A stretch of 32,475 bases of DNA from Parvibaculum sp. (GCA_020062605.1 JAGUWA010000014.1:1-32475); one strand, 5' to 3'; shown: positions 1 through 9,700, counted from the first letter of the stretch. Numbers and translations: made by a program. The notes: generated from the sequence alone by a model not told the origin.

Positions 1-1
1 G

Positions 2-223
2 GATGGCGGGGATTGCGTCGCCCCCAGCGCGGCGAGCGCCTATCGCGCCGAATATCCGCTCGCCCGCTTCGTCTATCTGCGCGGCGGGAAAAGCGAAGCG
101 GGCAGGGCCTTCCTCGACTACGTGCTCTCGCAAGCCGGTCAGCGCGATGCGGTCATCGCGGGCTTCTACTCCCTGCCTTACGTTTTCGCGGTCGAGGAGC
201 GCGGAAAGCTCGGTCTCGACTGA
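2..223 (+). CDS. C-terminal fragment of a PstS-like phosphate ABC transporter substrate-binding protein (5' truncated by window edge)
   Basis: Frame 2 reads ...YPLARFVYLRGGKSEAGRAFLDYVLSQAGQRDAVIAGFYSLPYVFAVEERGKLGLD*, resembling PstS-like C-termini; neighbour is a phosphate-type porin. Confidence 0.6.
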   Translation, partial: DGGDCVAPSAASAYRAEYPLARFVYLRGGKSEAGRAFLDYVLSQAGQRDAVIAGFYSLPYVFAVEERGKLGLD

Positions 224-425
224 CCTCCTCCTTTATCCCCGCTGTTACCCATGGGCATCGGTCGCGGGCGGCGCTGTGGTTTTCGTGCCGTTGCATTCTT
301 GCCGTTGTATTTCTGCAGGCACTCATGCAACGCCGCCACAGCGGGGACAAGCCGTGCCTGTTTGACGGTTCGGTGACATTCCGGTGACAGCGGCGTGCAC
401 TTGTCCCCGTTTCGCGTCGTCGCGG

Positions 426-510
426 GCAAAAGAAAACCCCCGGCGATTTCTCCGCCCCCCGCGCGGGGGACGCGCAAAAGAAAACCCCCGGTGGATTTCT
501 CCACCGGGGG
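426..510 (-). terminator. Tandem rho-independent-type terminator-like hairpins downstream of the porin gene
   Basis: CCCCCGGTGGA-TTTC-TCCACCGGGGG hairpin (485-510) followed on the minus strand by TTTTCTTTTG; a similar 28-nt segment GCAAAAGAAAACCCCCGG..GATTTCTCC occurs at 426-453 and 474-502. Confidence 0.7.
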
Positions 511-553
511 CTCCCGCTTGACTGATCTGCGAGGATCGGATCGAGCGTAATTT

Positions 554-1945
554 TTAGAACGTGAACTGCGTGCGCAGCGCGATCGCGTCGTGACCGAAAT
601 TCGGGTTGGCCACGTTCGCACGATCTTCGACGTCCACGTTCAGGTAGTTGAGCATGAAGCGGACGTTCTTGTTCGGATACCAGTTCAGGCCCACCGTGAT
701 GATGTCCTGCTCGCCGCCCTGATCGCCAATGGCAAGGCCACTGTCGTTGAGGTCGGCCTGGCTGTAGCGCGCCGCAATTTCCCACGCGCCCATGCCGCCG
801 CCGGCAAGGAACGGATTGTCGGGGCTCACGCCGGAATAGGCAGCCTTGCTCATGCTGTACTTGTAGGACTCGCCGGTGAGGATCCACGAAGCCTGCAGAT
901 ACCAGGCATCGAAATCGGCATCGGGCGAACCGGCAAGGCCGTCAACGGTGTAGATGTAGTATTCGCCCTGAGCGCGGAACGGGCCGTAGTTGAAGGCGAG
1001 TTCCGGACCATAGGCGAGCGCGCTGTCGGCGGCGAACGAGGACGTGTCGATCATGCGGGTGGGATCGACGCGCAGTTCCGGACGATCGCGGAAGCGGATC
1101 GTGTCGCCCGGCAGGTTCGCGGCGTAGGTGCCCGACAGGCCGAAGTGGAAGTTCGGGCCTTCCTTTGGCGAGGTCGCGAAGGCGACGCGGCCAAGGACGT
1201 TCGACCGGTCGCCGTCGGTCAGGCTGCTGCCGCCAGTGTCCGGTCCAACCGAGCCCATCGTGTAGTAGGCCGCGGCGAAGAAGTTGTCGGTATTGCCCGC
1301 ACCGCCGACTGCCATGCGGCCGTCACCGGCGCCGATGCCGGTCATCAGGTTCGCGGCCGTCGCGCGTTCGATGAAGGTGATGTCGTTCGACGAGGTCGAG
1401 TCGTCGAGCGTGAGCTTCGGCTGGATCGCGCCGATGCTGAGCTTCACGCCGTCGATGCCCTTGTAGTGCAGAGCGGCTTCATAGATCACGCCGTTCTGTT
1501 CGTCGCCCGAGTCGCCGAAGTTGAAATAGAGGTCGTAGGCGAAGTCCTTCATCAGCGTGCCGCTGGCACCGAAAATGGCGCGGCGGAAGTTGATGTTGTT
1601 GTCGAGGCCGCCGAAGTTGGCGACGCTGTTGTCGTCCTGGTCGTAATAGCCCCAGTCGAGATGGGCGCGGCCGGAAAGTTCGAAGGTGAAGTTGCCGTCG
1701 GCCGACTTGAAGGAGGGGCGGCCGTTCTTCAGGCCGACAATGACATCGCTCTTGCGTTCTTCAAGCGACTTGATCGCGTTGCCATGCTGAATTTCGACAT
1801 CGTCGACTTTCCGCTGGAGGGCTTCGATCTGCGCCTTGAGGGCGTCGAGTTCAGCCTGGGTGTTGCTGGCGGCAAAAGCAGGTGCCGCAAGGAAGGCGGC
1901 AGCGCCGATCGCCGTGCCGGCCAGCAGAATGTTTCTCAACGTCAT
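554..1945 (-). CDS. OprO/OprP-type phosphate-selective porin
   Basis: 463 aa; signal peptide MTLRNILLAGTAIGAAAFLAAPAFA, N-terminal coiled coil, C-terminal aromatic ..LRTQFTF. Confidence 0.85.
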   Translation of the reverse strand: MTLRNILLAGTAIGAAAFLAAPAFAASNTQAELDALKAQIEALQRKVDDVEIQHGNAIKSLEERKSDVIVGLKNGRPSFKSADGNFTFELSGRAHLDWGYYDQDDNSVANFGGLDNNINFRRAIFGASGTLMKDFAYDLYFNFGDSGDEQNGVIYEAALHYKGIDGVKLSIGAIQPKLTLDDSTSSNDITFIERATAANLMTGIGAGDGRMAVGGAGNTDNFFAAAYYTMGSVGPDTGGSSLTDGDRSNVLGRVAFATSPKEGPNFHFGLSGTYAANLPGDTIRFRDRPELRVDPTRMIDTSSFAADSALAYGPELAFNYGPFRAQGEYYIYTVDGLAGSPDADFDAWYLQASWILTGESYKYSMSKAAYSGVSPDNPFLAGGGMGAWEIAARYSQADLNDSGLAIGDQGGEQDIITVGLNWYPNKNVRFMLNYLNVDVEDRANVANPNFGHDAIALRTQFTF

Positions 1946-2041
1946 TTGACGTCTCCGTGTTCTATGGATGAGCTTCTGTTGCAGGATCGGCAGCCGCGGC
2001 GAAGACCGCGAACACCCCCCATGGCGTCGCTCGTAACAGAG

Positions 2042-2085
2042 CCATGTGACGGTTCGTATTCACTTTTATGACAGTGAAATGACGG
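2042..2085 (-). promoter_or_regulatory. Candidate Pho box (four 11-nt units)
   Basis: Minus strand CCGTCATTTCA/CTGTCATAAAA/GTGAATACGAA/CCGTCACATGG; three of four units match C(C/T)GTCA(T/C), about 97 bp upstream of the porin start. Confidence 0.65.
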
Positions 2086-2261
2086 CCCCCAAGTGTGGCC
2101 GCAGCGCACCTGCATCTACTTTGGCAGAACGGCGGGGGCCATAACGAGAGGCTATAAAAAACACATTGATTTCAATGGGATAGCCTAAACGACCGGGCCT
2201 CGGCAATAAAGACACAGCGGCCGGAAATTCGCTCGGCACACTGTGGCTTGTGCCGAACGCA

Positions 2262-2294
2262 AAAGCGGCGGGGCCTTGCGAGCCCCGCCGCTTT
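2262..2294. terminator. GC-rich hairpin/terminator downstream of the TonB-dependent receptor
   Basis: AAAGCGGCGGGGC-CTTGCGA-GCCCCGCCGCTTT, with A-rich/T-rich flanks. Confidence 0.65.
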
Positions 2295-2314
2295 CGTCTC
2301 TCGAAGTGGAGAGG

Positions 2315-4594
2315 TCAGAAGGTGAAGCGCACCCCTCCGAGGATCGTTCGGGGCTTGCCCGGCCTCGCCCCCGCCGGGTCGAAGGAGACGAGATAGACTT
2401 CGTCCGTGACGTTTTCGACGATCGCCATCAGGCTCACGCCCGGCACGACGTCCAGCTCGGCGGAGAGGTCGACGACGACGCGCTCATCGATCCGCTGGTT
2501 CGCTGGAATGGCCCCCTGGCCTGCGACGGCCCGCGCTTCGTCAACATAGTTGGCGATCACATTCGTCCGCCAGGTCTCGCCCTCGAGACCCGCCGTCAGG
2601 GTCAACTGGTGTTCCGGCACATAGGGCAGCTTGTCGCCCGCCGTGACGTTGCCCCAGGGGCCGAAGCCGCTGTTGAAGCTCGTTTTGAACTCGGCGTCCG
2701 TATAGGTGTAGATCGCCGCAAGCGGCACGGAAAGCTTCGTGCCGAGGCTCTTGCCGGCGTCGTATCCGGCAGTGAACTCCAACCCCTTCACATCCACTTC
2801 GCCGCCGTCGAACTGCGCACCGATGGTGCAGCCTCCGCCCGTCGAGGCGGTGCAGGTGCCGAGCAGGTTCGAATAGTCGTTGAAGAAACCGATCGCCTCG
2901 AGCGACAGGTCGCCCGCCCCGTAGCGGAAGCCCGCCTCGTAATTGACGGAGCGCTCGGCGTCCGAGGTCGAGCCGGGGCCCGGCGCTGCAAAGCCGCGAT
3001 GAACGCCGCCGACAAGCTGCCATTCGTCCGTCAGATGATAGACAGCGCCGATGCCGGGAATGAGAACGTCGACCGAGTTCTCCGCAACGGTCGTCGGGCC
3101 GGTCCGGCTGGGATCGGCCGTGCTCCAGCGGGTCTGGCGCAGACGGATCGTCTCGTAACGAAGGCCCGGCGTTACCGTCAGCCGGTCCCAGTCGATCGTG
3201 TCCTGAACGAAAAACGCCCAGGCCTTGGCGTCGCCGACGCGATTGTCCTGACTGCCCGCCGCGCCCGCCGAGGAGAGCGTCATCTGCCCGCCGGCCATCG
3301 TGTAGATGTCGTCGTTCTGGAACCGGTCTTCTTCGTCTTCATGGTAGCGCACCGAGAACTCGAGATAATGCGCGAGATCCCCTGTGACGAATGCCGATCC
3401 GAGGACGGACTGGATGCCGGCCGAATAGTATTCGCGATTGTTGTTGCGGACGCGGATCTCGCCGGCGGCTCCTTGCAGAACGGCATATTCGGCGGCATTC
3501 GTGACGGGATCCGAAACGATACTGGAAATGCTTGTCCATGAAGGCGCGCCGGTGAGCCTTGCGTCGTTGATCTTGTACCAGGCGCGGCTCGTGTCGTTGT
3601 AGTAGAGCGTCGTCGTGAGGTTCAGATCGTTGGAAAAATCGACGCGGTGTGAGGCCTGTAGCGTCAGGTGATCGACATTCATTTCGTCGACCTGGCTGGC
3701 GGCGTAGCGGCGATAGGGTGTCGCGTTGAAATCGGCGAGCGTCAGTCCGAGATAGGTTTCATCCGAGACTTCGTCCGAGCGTTGCACCTTGAATTCGAAG
3801 GACTGACGCAGGCCCGATTCAGCGGTGCTTCGGAAGGCGAGCTTCGCCAGATAGTCCTGGATGCGGTAGCCGGTATCGCCGCCGCCGTCGAGCTCCTTGA
3901 ACCCGTCCGTCCTGTCCTGCAGCGTTTCGACGAGAATGCCGACGTCCCACGCATCCGACATCGGCATCCATCCGCCGGCATAGCCATGGACGCGAAGAGT
4001 GCTGTCTTCGCCGCCGAGAGCCGTCATCGACCCGGACAGCCTGCCATCTTCATTGTCGGGAATGGACGTCGAGAAGAGATTGATCGCGCCGGCGACGGTC
4101 GAAGGTCCGTACTTGATCGCGGCCGGGCCCTTGACGACTTCGATCGCCTCCATGCGGCCCATGGACGGGAAGTAATAGGCAGCGGGCGCGGCATAGGGCG
4201 CAGGTGCGATCAGCACGCCATCTTCCATGATGACGATCTTGTTGTTGCGGTCGCTGCCGGACCCGCGAATACCGATATTGGGCCTGAGGCCGTAACCGTC
4301 TTCTTCCTGAAGCTGAACGCCGGGCACGAGGCGCAGGGTGCGGTTGATGTCGGTATAGGAGAATTTCTCGATTTCCTCCTGACCGATGAAGGTCGCCGAT
4401 CCGCCAACCTCGCCGACATCCCCTGCCGTGCCCGTCACGGTCAGGCCTTCGAGAATGTGCAGCTTCGCTTTCGCGGTTTCCTGCTGCGCGGAATCTGCGC
4501 TGCTGCCCTGTGCATAGGCGGGAAGAGCCCACAGAAGCGCCGCAATAACAGGTGCGGCTGATTGGCGGAAATACCGGGTGTAGTGAAAAGACAT
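2315..4594 (-). CDS. TonB-dependent receptor (FecA-like)
   Basis: Signal peptide, plug domain (TDINRTLRLVPGVQLQEEDGYGLRPNIGIRGSG), C-terminal ..GGVRFTF; start taken at internal Met (MSFHYTRYF), the ORF being open to 4636. Confidence 0.9.
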   Translation of the reverse strand: MSFHYTRYFRQSAAPVIAALLWALPAYAQGSSADSAQQETAKAKLHILEGLTVTGTAGDVGEVGGSATFIGQEEIEKFSYTDINRTLRLVPGVQLQEEDGYGLRPNIGIRGSGSDRNNKIVIMEDGVLIAPAPYAAPAAYYFPSMGRMEAIEVVKGPAAIKYGPSTVAGAINLFSTSIPDNEDGRLSGSMTALGGEDSTLRVHGYAGGWMPMSDAWDVGILVETLQDRTDGFKELDGGGDTGYRIQDYLAKLAFRSTAESGLRQSFEFKVQRSDEVSDETYLGLTLADFNATPYRRYAASQVDEMNVDHLTLQASHRVDFSNDLNLTTTLYYNDTSRAWYKINDARLTGAPSWTSISSIVSDPVTNAAEYAVLQGAAGEIRVRNNNREYYSAGIQSVLGSAFVTGDLAHYLEFSVRYHEDEEDRFQNDDIYTMAGGQMTLSSAGAAGSQDNRVGDAKAWAFFVQDTIDWDRLTVTPGLRYETIRLRQTRWSTADPSRTGPTTVAENSVDVLIPGIGAVYHLTDEWQLVGGVHRGFAAPGPGSTSDAERSVNYEAGFRYGAGDLSLEAIGFFNDYSNLLGTCTASTGGGCTIGAQFDGGEVDVKGLEFTAGYDAGKSLGTKLSVPLAAIYTYTDAEFKTSFNSGFGPWGNVTAGDKLPYVPEHQLTLTAGLEGETWRTNVIANYVDEARAVAGQGAIPANQRIDERVVVDLSAELDVVPGVSLMAIVENVTDEVYLVSFDPAGARPGKPRTILGGVRFTF

Positions 4595-4660
4595 GCATCC
4601 CCCTTGTCTGGCGCAACGGCGCGCGGGGGCTGTCATACAAACTTCAAAAAAGTCTGTAAA

Positions 4661-4675
4661 TGATATTGCTTCTCA
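4661..4675 (-). promoter_or_regulatory. Weak candidate Fur-box-like 7-1-7 element upstream of the TonB-dependent receptor
   Basis: TGATATT-G-CTTCTCA, outer bases TGA/TCA inverted; 67 bp upstream of receptor start. Confidence 0.35.
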
Positions 4676-4713
4676 TTTTTGTTATCAGAAACGAAGATTT
4701 TACTAGGCCAAGG

Positions 4714-5943
4714 TCAATTTTCGCCCGCAATCTTCGTAACCACGACGGAGCTTGCTTCGAGGGTCCGGTGAACAGGGCATTTGCCTGCGATTTCGGCCAA
4801 TTTTCCGGATAGCGAGGGAGCGATATCGCCCGCGATCCGGATGGTTCTTTCGAAGCGGTCAACATAGCCGTCGCGCCCCTCCGCACATTCGGCGCAGTCA
4901 CGGGCATGCACCCTTTTGTGGTCTACCGTGACGGAGATGGCGCCAAGTTCGAGCTCCTTGCGGTCGGCATACATGCGCAGCGTCATGGAGGTACAGGCAC
5001 CGAGCGCGATGGACAGGAAATCGTAGGGTGTCGGCCCGGAGTTGAGGCCGCCCTGTGCCTCGGGCTCATCGGCCGTCAGCCTGTGCGGACCAACGGTCAC
5101 GCGCTGCTGGAATTTTCCAAGCCCCGTCTCCGAAACGGTCACGACGTCGTTCGCTCGCTCGTCCCGCGCCGCCGCCTCGCGTCCGATATAGCGGCCGGCC
5201 CATGCGGCAAGGACTTCCGCCACATAGAGCGCATCGCGCCGCTGCGTCAGGAGGTGATCCGCATCGTCAAGCGAGACAAAACTCTTGGGATGCTTTGCGG
5301 CGTCAAAAATCCTTCCGGCATTCTCGATGCCGACGACTTCGTCGCGTGGCGCGTGGAATATGAGGAGAGGTTTTCCGAGACCGCTTATACGTTCGCCCAG
5401 ATCGTGCTCATCGAGGTCGTCGATGAACTGTTTCCGGATTTGAAAGCGCCGCCCGGCAAGCTCCACCTCCGCCTCACCGTCCTCTTCGATCCGAGTGAGA
5501 TCGGCCTGAAAGCTTCGCACGACGTGCCGGGCATCTGCCGGCGCGCCGATTGTCGCGACGGCCCTGGCCTCCGGAATCTCGCTTGCTGCAGCGAGGATCG
5601 CGGCACCCCCGAGGCTGTGCCCGATGAGGATCTTCGGCGCCTCGAGATTCTGGCGCATGAACTCGACAGCGCGCAGGAGGTCGGCAACGTTCGATGTGAA
5701 ATTGGTATTGGCGAACTCGCCGCCGCTCATACCGAGGCCGGTGAAATCGAACCGGAGTACGCCGATGCCAAGGTCGGCAAGTGCACCTGAAATTCGGGCC
5801 GCGGCGAAAACGTCTTTCGAACAGGTGAAACAATGCGCGAAGACCGCATAGGCTCGCACGGGTGCTGCCGGCAGGTCGAGGAGGGCGGCAAGTTCGTCGC
5901 CTTGAGCGCCGGTGAAAGTAACCCTTCTCGAGCGAGCCGACAT
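4714..5943 (-). CDS. Bifunctional alpha/beta hydrolase - OsmC family protein
   Basis: 409 aa; N-terminal hydrolase with GHSLGGAA nucleophile elbow, C-terminal OsmC-like region (LSIALGACTSMTLRMYADRK, CPVHRTLE). Confidence 0.9.
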   Translation of the reverse strand: MSARSRRVTFTGAQGDELAALLDLPAAPVRAYAVFAHCFTCSKDVFAAARISGALADLGIGVLRFDFTGLGMSGGEFANTNFTSNVADLLRAVEFMRQNLEAPKILIGHSLGGAAILAAASEIPEARAVATIGAPADARHVVRSFQADLTRIEEDGEAEVELAGRRFQIRKQFIDDLDEHDLGERISGLGKPLLIFHAPRDEVVGIENAGRIFDAAKHPKSFVSLDDADHLLTQRRDALYVAEVLAAWAGRYIGREAAARDERANDVVTVSETGLGKFQQRVTVGPHRLTADEPEAQGGLNSGPTPYDFLSIALGACTSMTLRMYADRKELELGAISVTVDHKRVHARDCAECAEGRDGYVDRFERTIRIAGDIAPSLSGKLAEIAGKCPVHRTLEASSVVVTKIAGEN

Positions 5944-6349
5944 GAAGTGCCTCCTGAAAATCGTTTCTTCCCTTGGTGAAGCCTATCGCAAAGAGAGAAC
6001 GGGAATTTGCCAAAACGGCGTTGACGGCCGGTTTGGGGCGAATTTGGCGTCAACACAGCGGAAATATGACGGCGGAACGTCGTGCTTCGCGGGGCGTTTT
6101 CTTTTGGCGGCCGCGCCGCCTGACTCGTGGCGGTCGCTGCGGCGGGCTGCTTACCCCCAGCAGCTACACCACGTCCCGGGACACAACCCCTATCTCACGG
6201 CAAAGAGCATGCTGCGCAGGATCGAAGCGTTGAAGCGGGAAATGCCGGAGATGGCGGAACGTTTGGAACGTTCCCTGCGCGATCTTGCAAGCGGCGGCAC
6301 CCGCAACTAACGCGGCCGGACCAGGACGCACAAAAACAAGTTCAAAGGA

Positions 6350-6802
6350 TCAGAGCGCGTTGCTGCGCGCCGGCGGCGCTTCCGGAAAGATCGGATAGGT
6401 CCCCTTGTAGTTTGCGAGCGGACGATACCCGCCCTCGGTCCGATCTTCCGTAATGTCGAGGTTCGCGCCCCCATCTTCTCGCGCCCGGCTAACGACACCT
6501 GCGGTGACGTCCCGAATGCCGGTTGCCAGCCGGATCAGAAGTTCCCGCCCCGCCCGGCAGGCAAGCGGCTCGCGCTCGCAGAAACCGGCCGCATCGCGTG
6601 CCGCATGCGACACCACGATCTGTGCATTGGTGAAGGTCGAGAGGTCTGGCGTCACGTCGGGCTCGGGAGGTGCCGGGTCTTGCGCGTAGGTCGTGGGCAT
6701 GAAACCGGGTCCTGTCATGGCCGGTTCGGCCGGTTCCACGAGCTTGATTGCGTGGCCGACAAGGGCCAGCACCACCAGCGATTTGACTGCAAACTTGATC
6801 AT
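6350..6802 (-). CDS. DUF5330-like hypothetical protein
   Basis: 150 aa, N-terminal hydrophobic segment, FCEREPLACRAGRELLIRLATGIRD motif resembling DUF5330. Confidence 0.6.
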   Translation of the reverse strand: MIKFAVKSLVVLALVGHAIKLVEPAEPAMTGPGFMPTTYAQDPAPPEPDVTPDLSTFTNAQIVVSHAARDAAGFCEREPLACRAGRELLIRLATGIRDVTAGVVSRAREDGGANLDITEDRTEGGYRPLANYKGTYPIFPEAPPARSNAL

Positions 6803-7081
6803 GCCTGACCTCGCAAAATGAGGTTAGGCGGATCGTATCACTTTTCAACAGGTTGAACCGCCCCGGGATTGCCGGAGGCTGGTTGATGTGAGTCACGCCA
6901 CCCTGGCGAACTCACTGGATTGCGCATAGTAGCGCGCCCCGTCTCTCCGATGGAGGCGGGGGAAGGGCCCGCGTTGCCGGGCGAAGGACAGGTCTATGAT
7001 CCCGATTTCGCCGATATTCTGCTCAATGTCGATTCCGTGGGCGATCACGTCGTCAAGCACGGCCTGATGAGGCAACGCGGC

Positions 7082-8899
7082 ATGTATCGCTTTCTTCTGA
7101 TCTCAGGCGACAAGGACCTCACCGCACGGATCAAGCTGGCGCTTGAGTCCGTCTCGACCGTCATGAGTGCCGATCCCGCCATCGACAATGTCGAGGAACT
7201 GGCCGCGCAGTTCCGGCCGGAAGGCATCCTGGTCGACAGCGATATCCGCATGGGCGCACGCACGGCATTTGAGCGGCTTGCGATCGTCAGGGAGTGGTTT
7301 CCGGCGTTGCCGATGATCGTCATCGGCAACGAATCCGGCATCCAACTTATTCTGACGGCGATGCGTGCAGGCGCGCAGGACTTCATCGACCGGGACGCAG
7401 CAGAGGACGGTATTCGCGACGCGGCTATTCGGCATACGGTGCGTCTCGGTCGGCAGGCGGTGAACTGGGGCGAGAGCCTGTTTATTCCTGGCGGTGTCTC
7501 TGCCTATCTTCCGCTCGACGTATCTGCGCTGGTGCGCCCCGGCGTGGAGCTGAAGGAAGTTTTCCTGCCGCAAAACTCGATCTTCGCGAGCGTTGGCTTT
7601 CCCGCGAACCTCACCTTTGAGGCACAGTATGTGTTCCAGTGGGAAGAATCCGTTCTTCCCGCCTGCGGCAGCTTCTTTTCACCGAGCGATGCGGCTTCGG
7701 CCGGTTGCCGTTATGCGTTGTCGGGTGGCGAAGTTTTTAACTTCGGGAACGGTCAGAGCTACACACCTACAGCCTTCATTCCCCGCGGTCCCGATCAGGA
7801 GGCGCGCGATGAGGGCCAATACGGCTTCGCGTTGCGCTACTACGCTGACTGGCTGAACCGGGGCACGGAGCTTTCGACCTACTTCGTGAACTTTCACAGC
7901 AAGCTGCCATTCGGTACCTTCACGGCAAGCGTTCCAACGGCAACAAGCCAGGCGCTTCAGGTTTTCTGCAATCCTGCTGTGCCCGGCTCTCTGTCCAGCC
8001 CGAGCTGCACGAGCGCCGTTCCAGGACAGACGGACGATGCGGGCCGCCCCGTTTCGTTCGCAGAGGCGATATTTGCTCTTTCGGCCGGGGACAACAAGAA
8101 TCTGATCGTTCAGTATCCTGAAGATATTCAGATGTTCGGAGCGAGCTTCAATACAACCATCCCGATCATTGGCGATGCGACGGCTCTTTCCGGTGAACTT
8201 GCTTTCTATCCGGACATGCCCTTCCAGCTCGACCCGAACGAGATCAACGGTGCGGATATCGAGAATTTCGGTTACACGCCGGGACCTGGCGAAGCCGACT
8301 ATTATCAGGGCTCCCCGGTGGCGCCCGGCCAGCTCATCCCCGGCTCGCGCCGGACGGAAGCGTTGCATGGTCAGATCTATACGCTGAGCACGCTGACGCC
8401 GTCCGATCCGATCGTGAGGACTCTGGGCGGCAGTCTGCTGATTCTTGTCGGCAACGTCGGTTTCCAATATTTGCCGGATGCGGAAGGCAACCGCTTCGCC
8501 ATTCCACGCTCGAGCGAAACCCACGCCAATCCGGGCTCGGCCGCAACCTACGGTGATAATTGCAATCGCGGCGGCACGTGTTCCATCGCGCCGCAATACG
8601 CAACCTCGTTCTCATGGGGCTACCGTCTGCTGGCGCAGATGGAATATCCGAGTGCTTTCGGAACCGCCTACACGCTCAGCCCGAGGATCATCTGGAGCCA
8701 TGACGTCGACGGTTATTCGGCGGGACCGATCGGCCCGGGCTTCGTGGAGGGCAAGATGGCTGCGACGGTGGGCGTCACGGCGAGCTATCTCGACGCATAC
8801 AGTCTGGCGCTCGACTATACGAACAACTTCGGTGCCGAATATCGCAACGGCTCTTTCGACAAGGATTTCGTCAGCTTGACGGCGTCCTACACGTTCTAG
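7082..8899 (+). CDS. Chimeric ORF: CpaE/TadZ-like receiver domain fused in frame to the C-terminal part of a DUF1302 outer-membrane protein
   Basis: N-terminal MYRFLLISGDKDLTARIKLALES...AMRAGAQDFIDRDAAEDGIRDAAIRH is receiver-like; from TVRLGRQAVNWGESLFIPGG onward it reads as a DUF1302 protein ending ..LTASYTF; ORF is open upstream to 6920. Confidence 0.75.
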   Translation: MYRFLLISGDKDLTARIKLALESVSTVMSADPAIDNVEELAAQFRPEGILVDSDIRMGARTAFERLAIVREWFPALPMIVIGNESGIQLILTAMRAGAQDFIDRDAAEDGIRDAAIRHTVRLGRQAVNWGESLFIPGGVSAYLPLDVSALVRPGVELKEVFLPQNSIFASVGFPANLTFEAQYVFQWEESVLPACGSFFSPSDAASAGCRYALSGGEVFNFGNGQSYTPTAFIPRGPDQEARDEGQYGFALRYYADWLNRGTELSTYFVNFHSKLPFGTFTASVPTATSQALQVFCNPAVPGSLSSPSCTSAVPGQTDDAGRPVSFAEAIFALSAGDNKNLIVQYPEDIQMFGASFNTTIPIIGDATALSGELAFYPDMPFQLDPNEINGADIENFGYTPGPGEADYYQGSPVAPGQLIPGSRRTEALHGQIYTLSTLTPSDPIVRTLGGSLLILVGNVGFQYLPDAEGNRFAIPRSSETHANPGSAATYGDNCNRGGTCSIAPQYATSFSWGYRLLAQMEYPSAFGTAYTLSPRIIWSHDVDGYSAGPIGPGFVEGKMAATVGVTASYLDAYSLALDYTNNFGAEYRNGSFDKDFVSLTASYTF

Positions 8900-9049
8900 C
8901 GGTATTTCCGATCCGGCGGTTGCCAACTGATCGCGGGAAATACAGTCGAACCAAGAGAGAGGCCACTCTCTGCCTGAGGCCAACAGCCTGGCCTCGCGTC
9001 GCGGCCCGTTCCCGGGAAACCGGGGGCGGGTCGTTGACTTTGTCCTTCG

Positions 9050-9700
9050 TCAGCTCTGGCGTGGCGCGAGATAGCCGTGCATCAGCACTTCGAGCACCAC
9101 ATCCGCATAGCGCCGCTGCAGAGCCTCGTCGATTTCCTCGACTCCATGCACGAATTTCAGGATCGAGCGGTTGGCGAATATCTGTTCGCAGGCTCCGAGA
9201 GCCGCCATGTAAAAGAGGTCGGGATCGACCGGTCGGATGGTGCCATCGGCAATGCCCGCTTCCATCACCTCCTTTGCCGTTCGTGCAAGCGGCTCGGCAA
9301 AGAAGGTTGTGATCTCGCGGGCATTTTCCTCCGAGCTGTCGCGCATCAGCGCCGCCAGCAGGCGGTAGAGATAGGGATAGCGGAAGAAGGTTCGGATGAC
9401 GCCGGCGAGGTGTCGCCGGAGTTTCTCTGCAGGGCTGATGTTAAGCGAAAGAAGCCGGTCGAGCTCGCCCAAGGCCTTTGCGGCGTCCCGTTTGGCCAGC
9501 GCGAGCAGAAGGCCGTCCTTTCCCCCGAAATAGTAGCTCACCAGCGCCACATTGACTTCCGCGCGGGCGGCAATATCGCTGAGCGCCACGTCGATCGTCT
9601 GCCGTTCGCTCATGACGGCGCTTGCCGCCTCGAGAAGTAGTTCCCGCGCCGCCGGCCGCTGGGGAGCGGCTCGCGCCTTTCCCTTTTCTTGAGCTCCCAC
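9050..9700 (-). CDS. TetR/AcrR family transcriptional regulator
   Basis: 216 aa, N-terminal HTH IDVALSDIAARAEVNVALVSYYFGGKDGLLLAL. Confidence 0.88.
   Translation of the reverse strand: MGAQEKGKARAAPQRPAARELLLEAASAVMSERQTIDVALSDIAARAEVNVALVSYYFGGKDGLLLALAKRDAAKALGELDRLLSLNISPAEKLRRHLAGVIRTFFRYPYLYRLLAALMRDSSEENAREITTFFAEPLARTAKEVMEAGIADGTIRPVDPDLFYMAALGACEQIFANRSILKFVHGVEEIDEALQRRYADVVLEVLMHGYLAPRQS

Noticed and set aside
590-2071. 493-aa plus-strand ORF antisense to the porin
   Set aside because: Shadow ORF caused by high GC and codon-position bias; low-complexity Val/Arg/Ala-rich translation, and the opposite strand encodes a clear porin.
2243-3541. 432-aa plus-strand ORF antisense to the TonB-dependent receptor
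   Set aside because: Shadow ORF; Arg/Ala/Gly-rich with no recognisable domain, opposite a clear receptor gene.
6209-6310. Short ORF MLRRIEALKREMPEMAERLERSLRDLASGGTRN
   Set aside because: Plausible amphipathic peptide but no strong ribosome-binding site or homology cue; not enough to call a gene.
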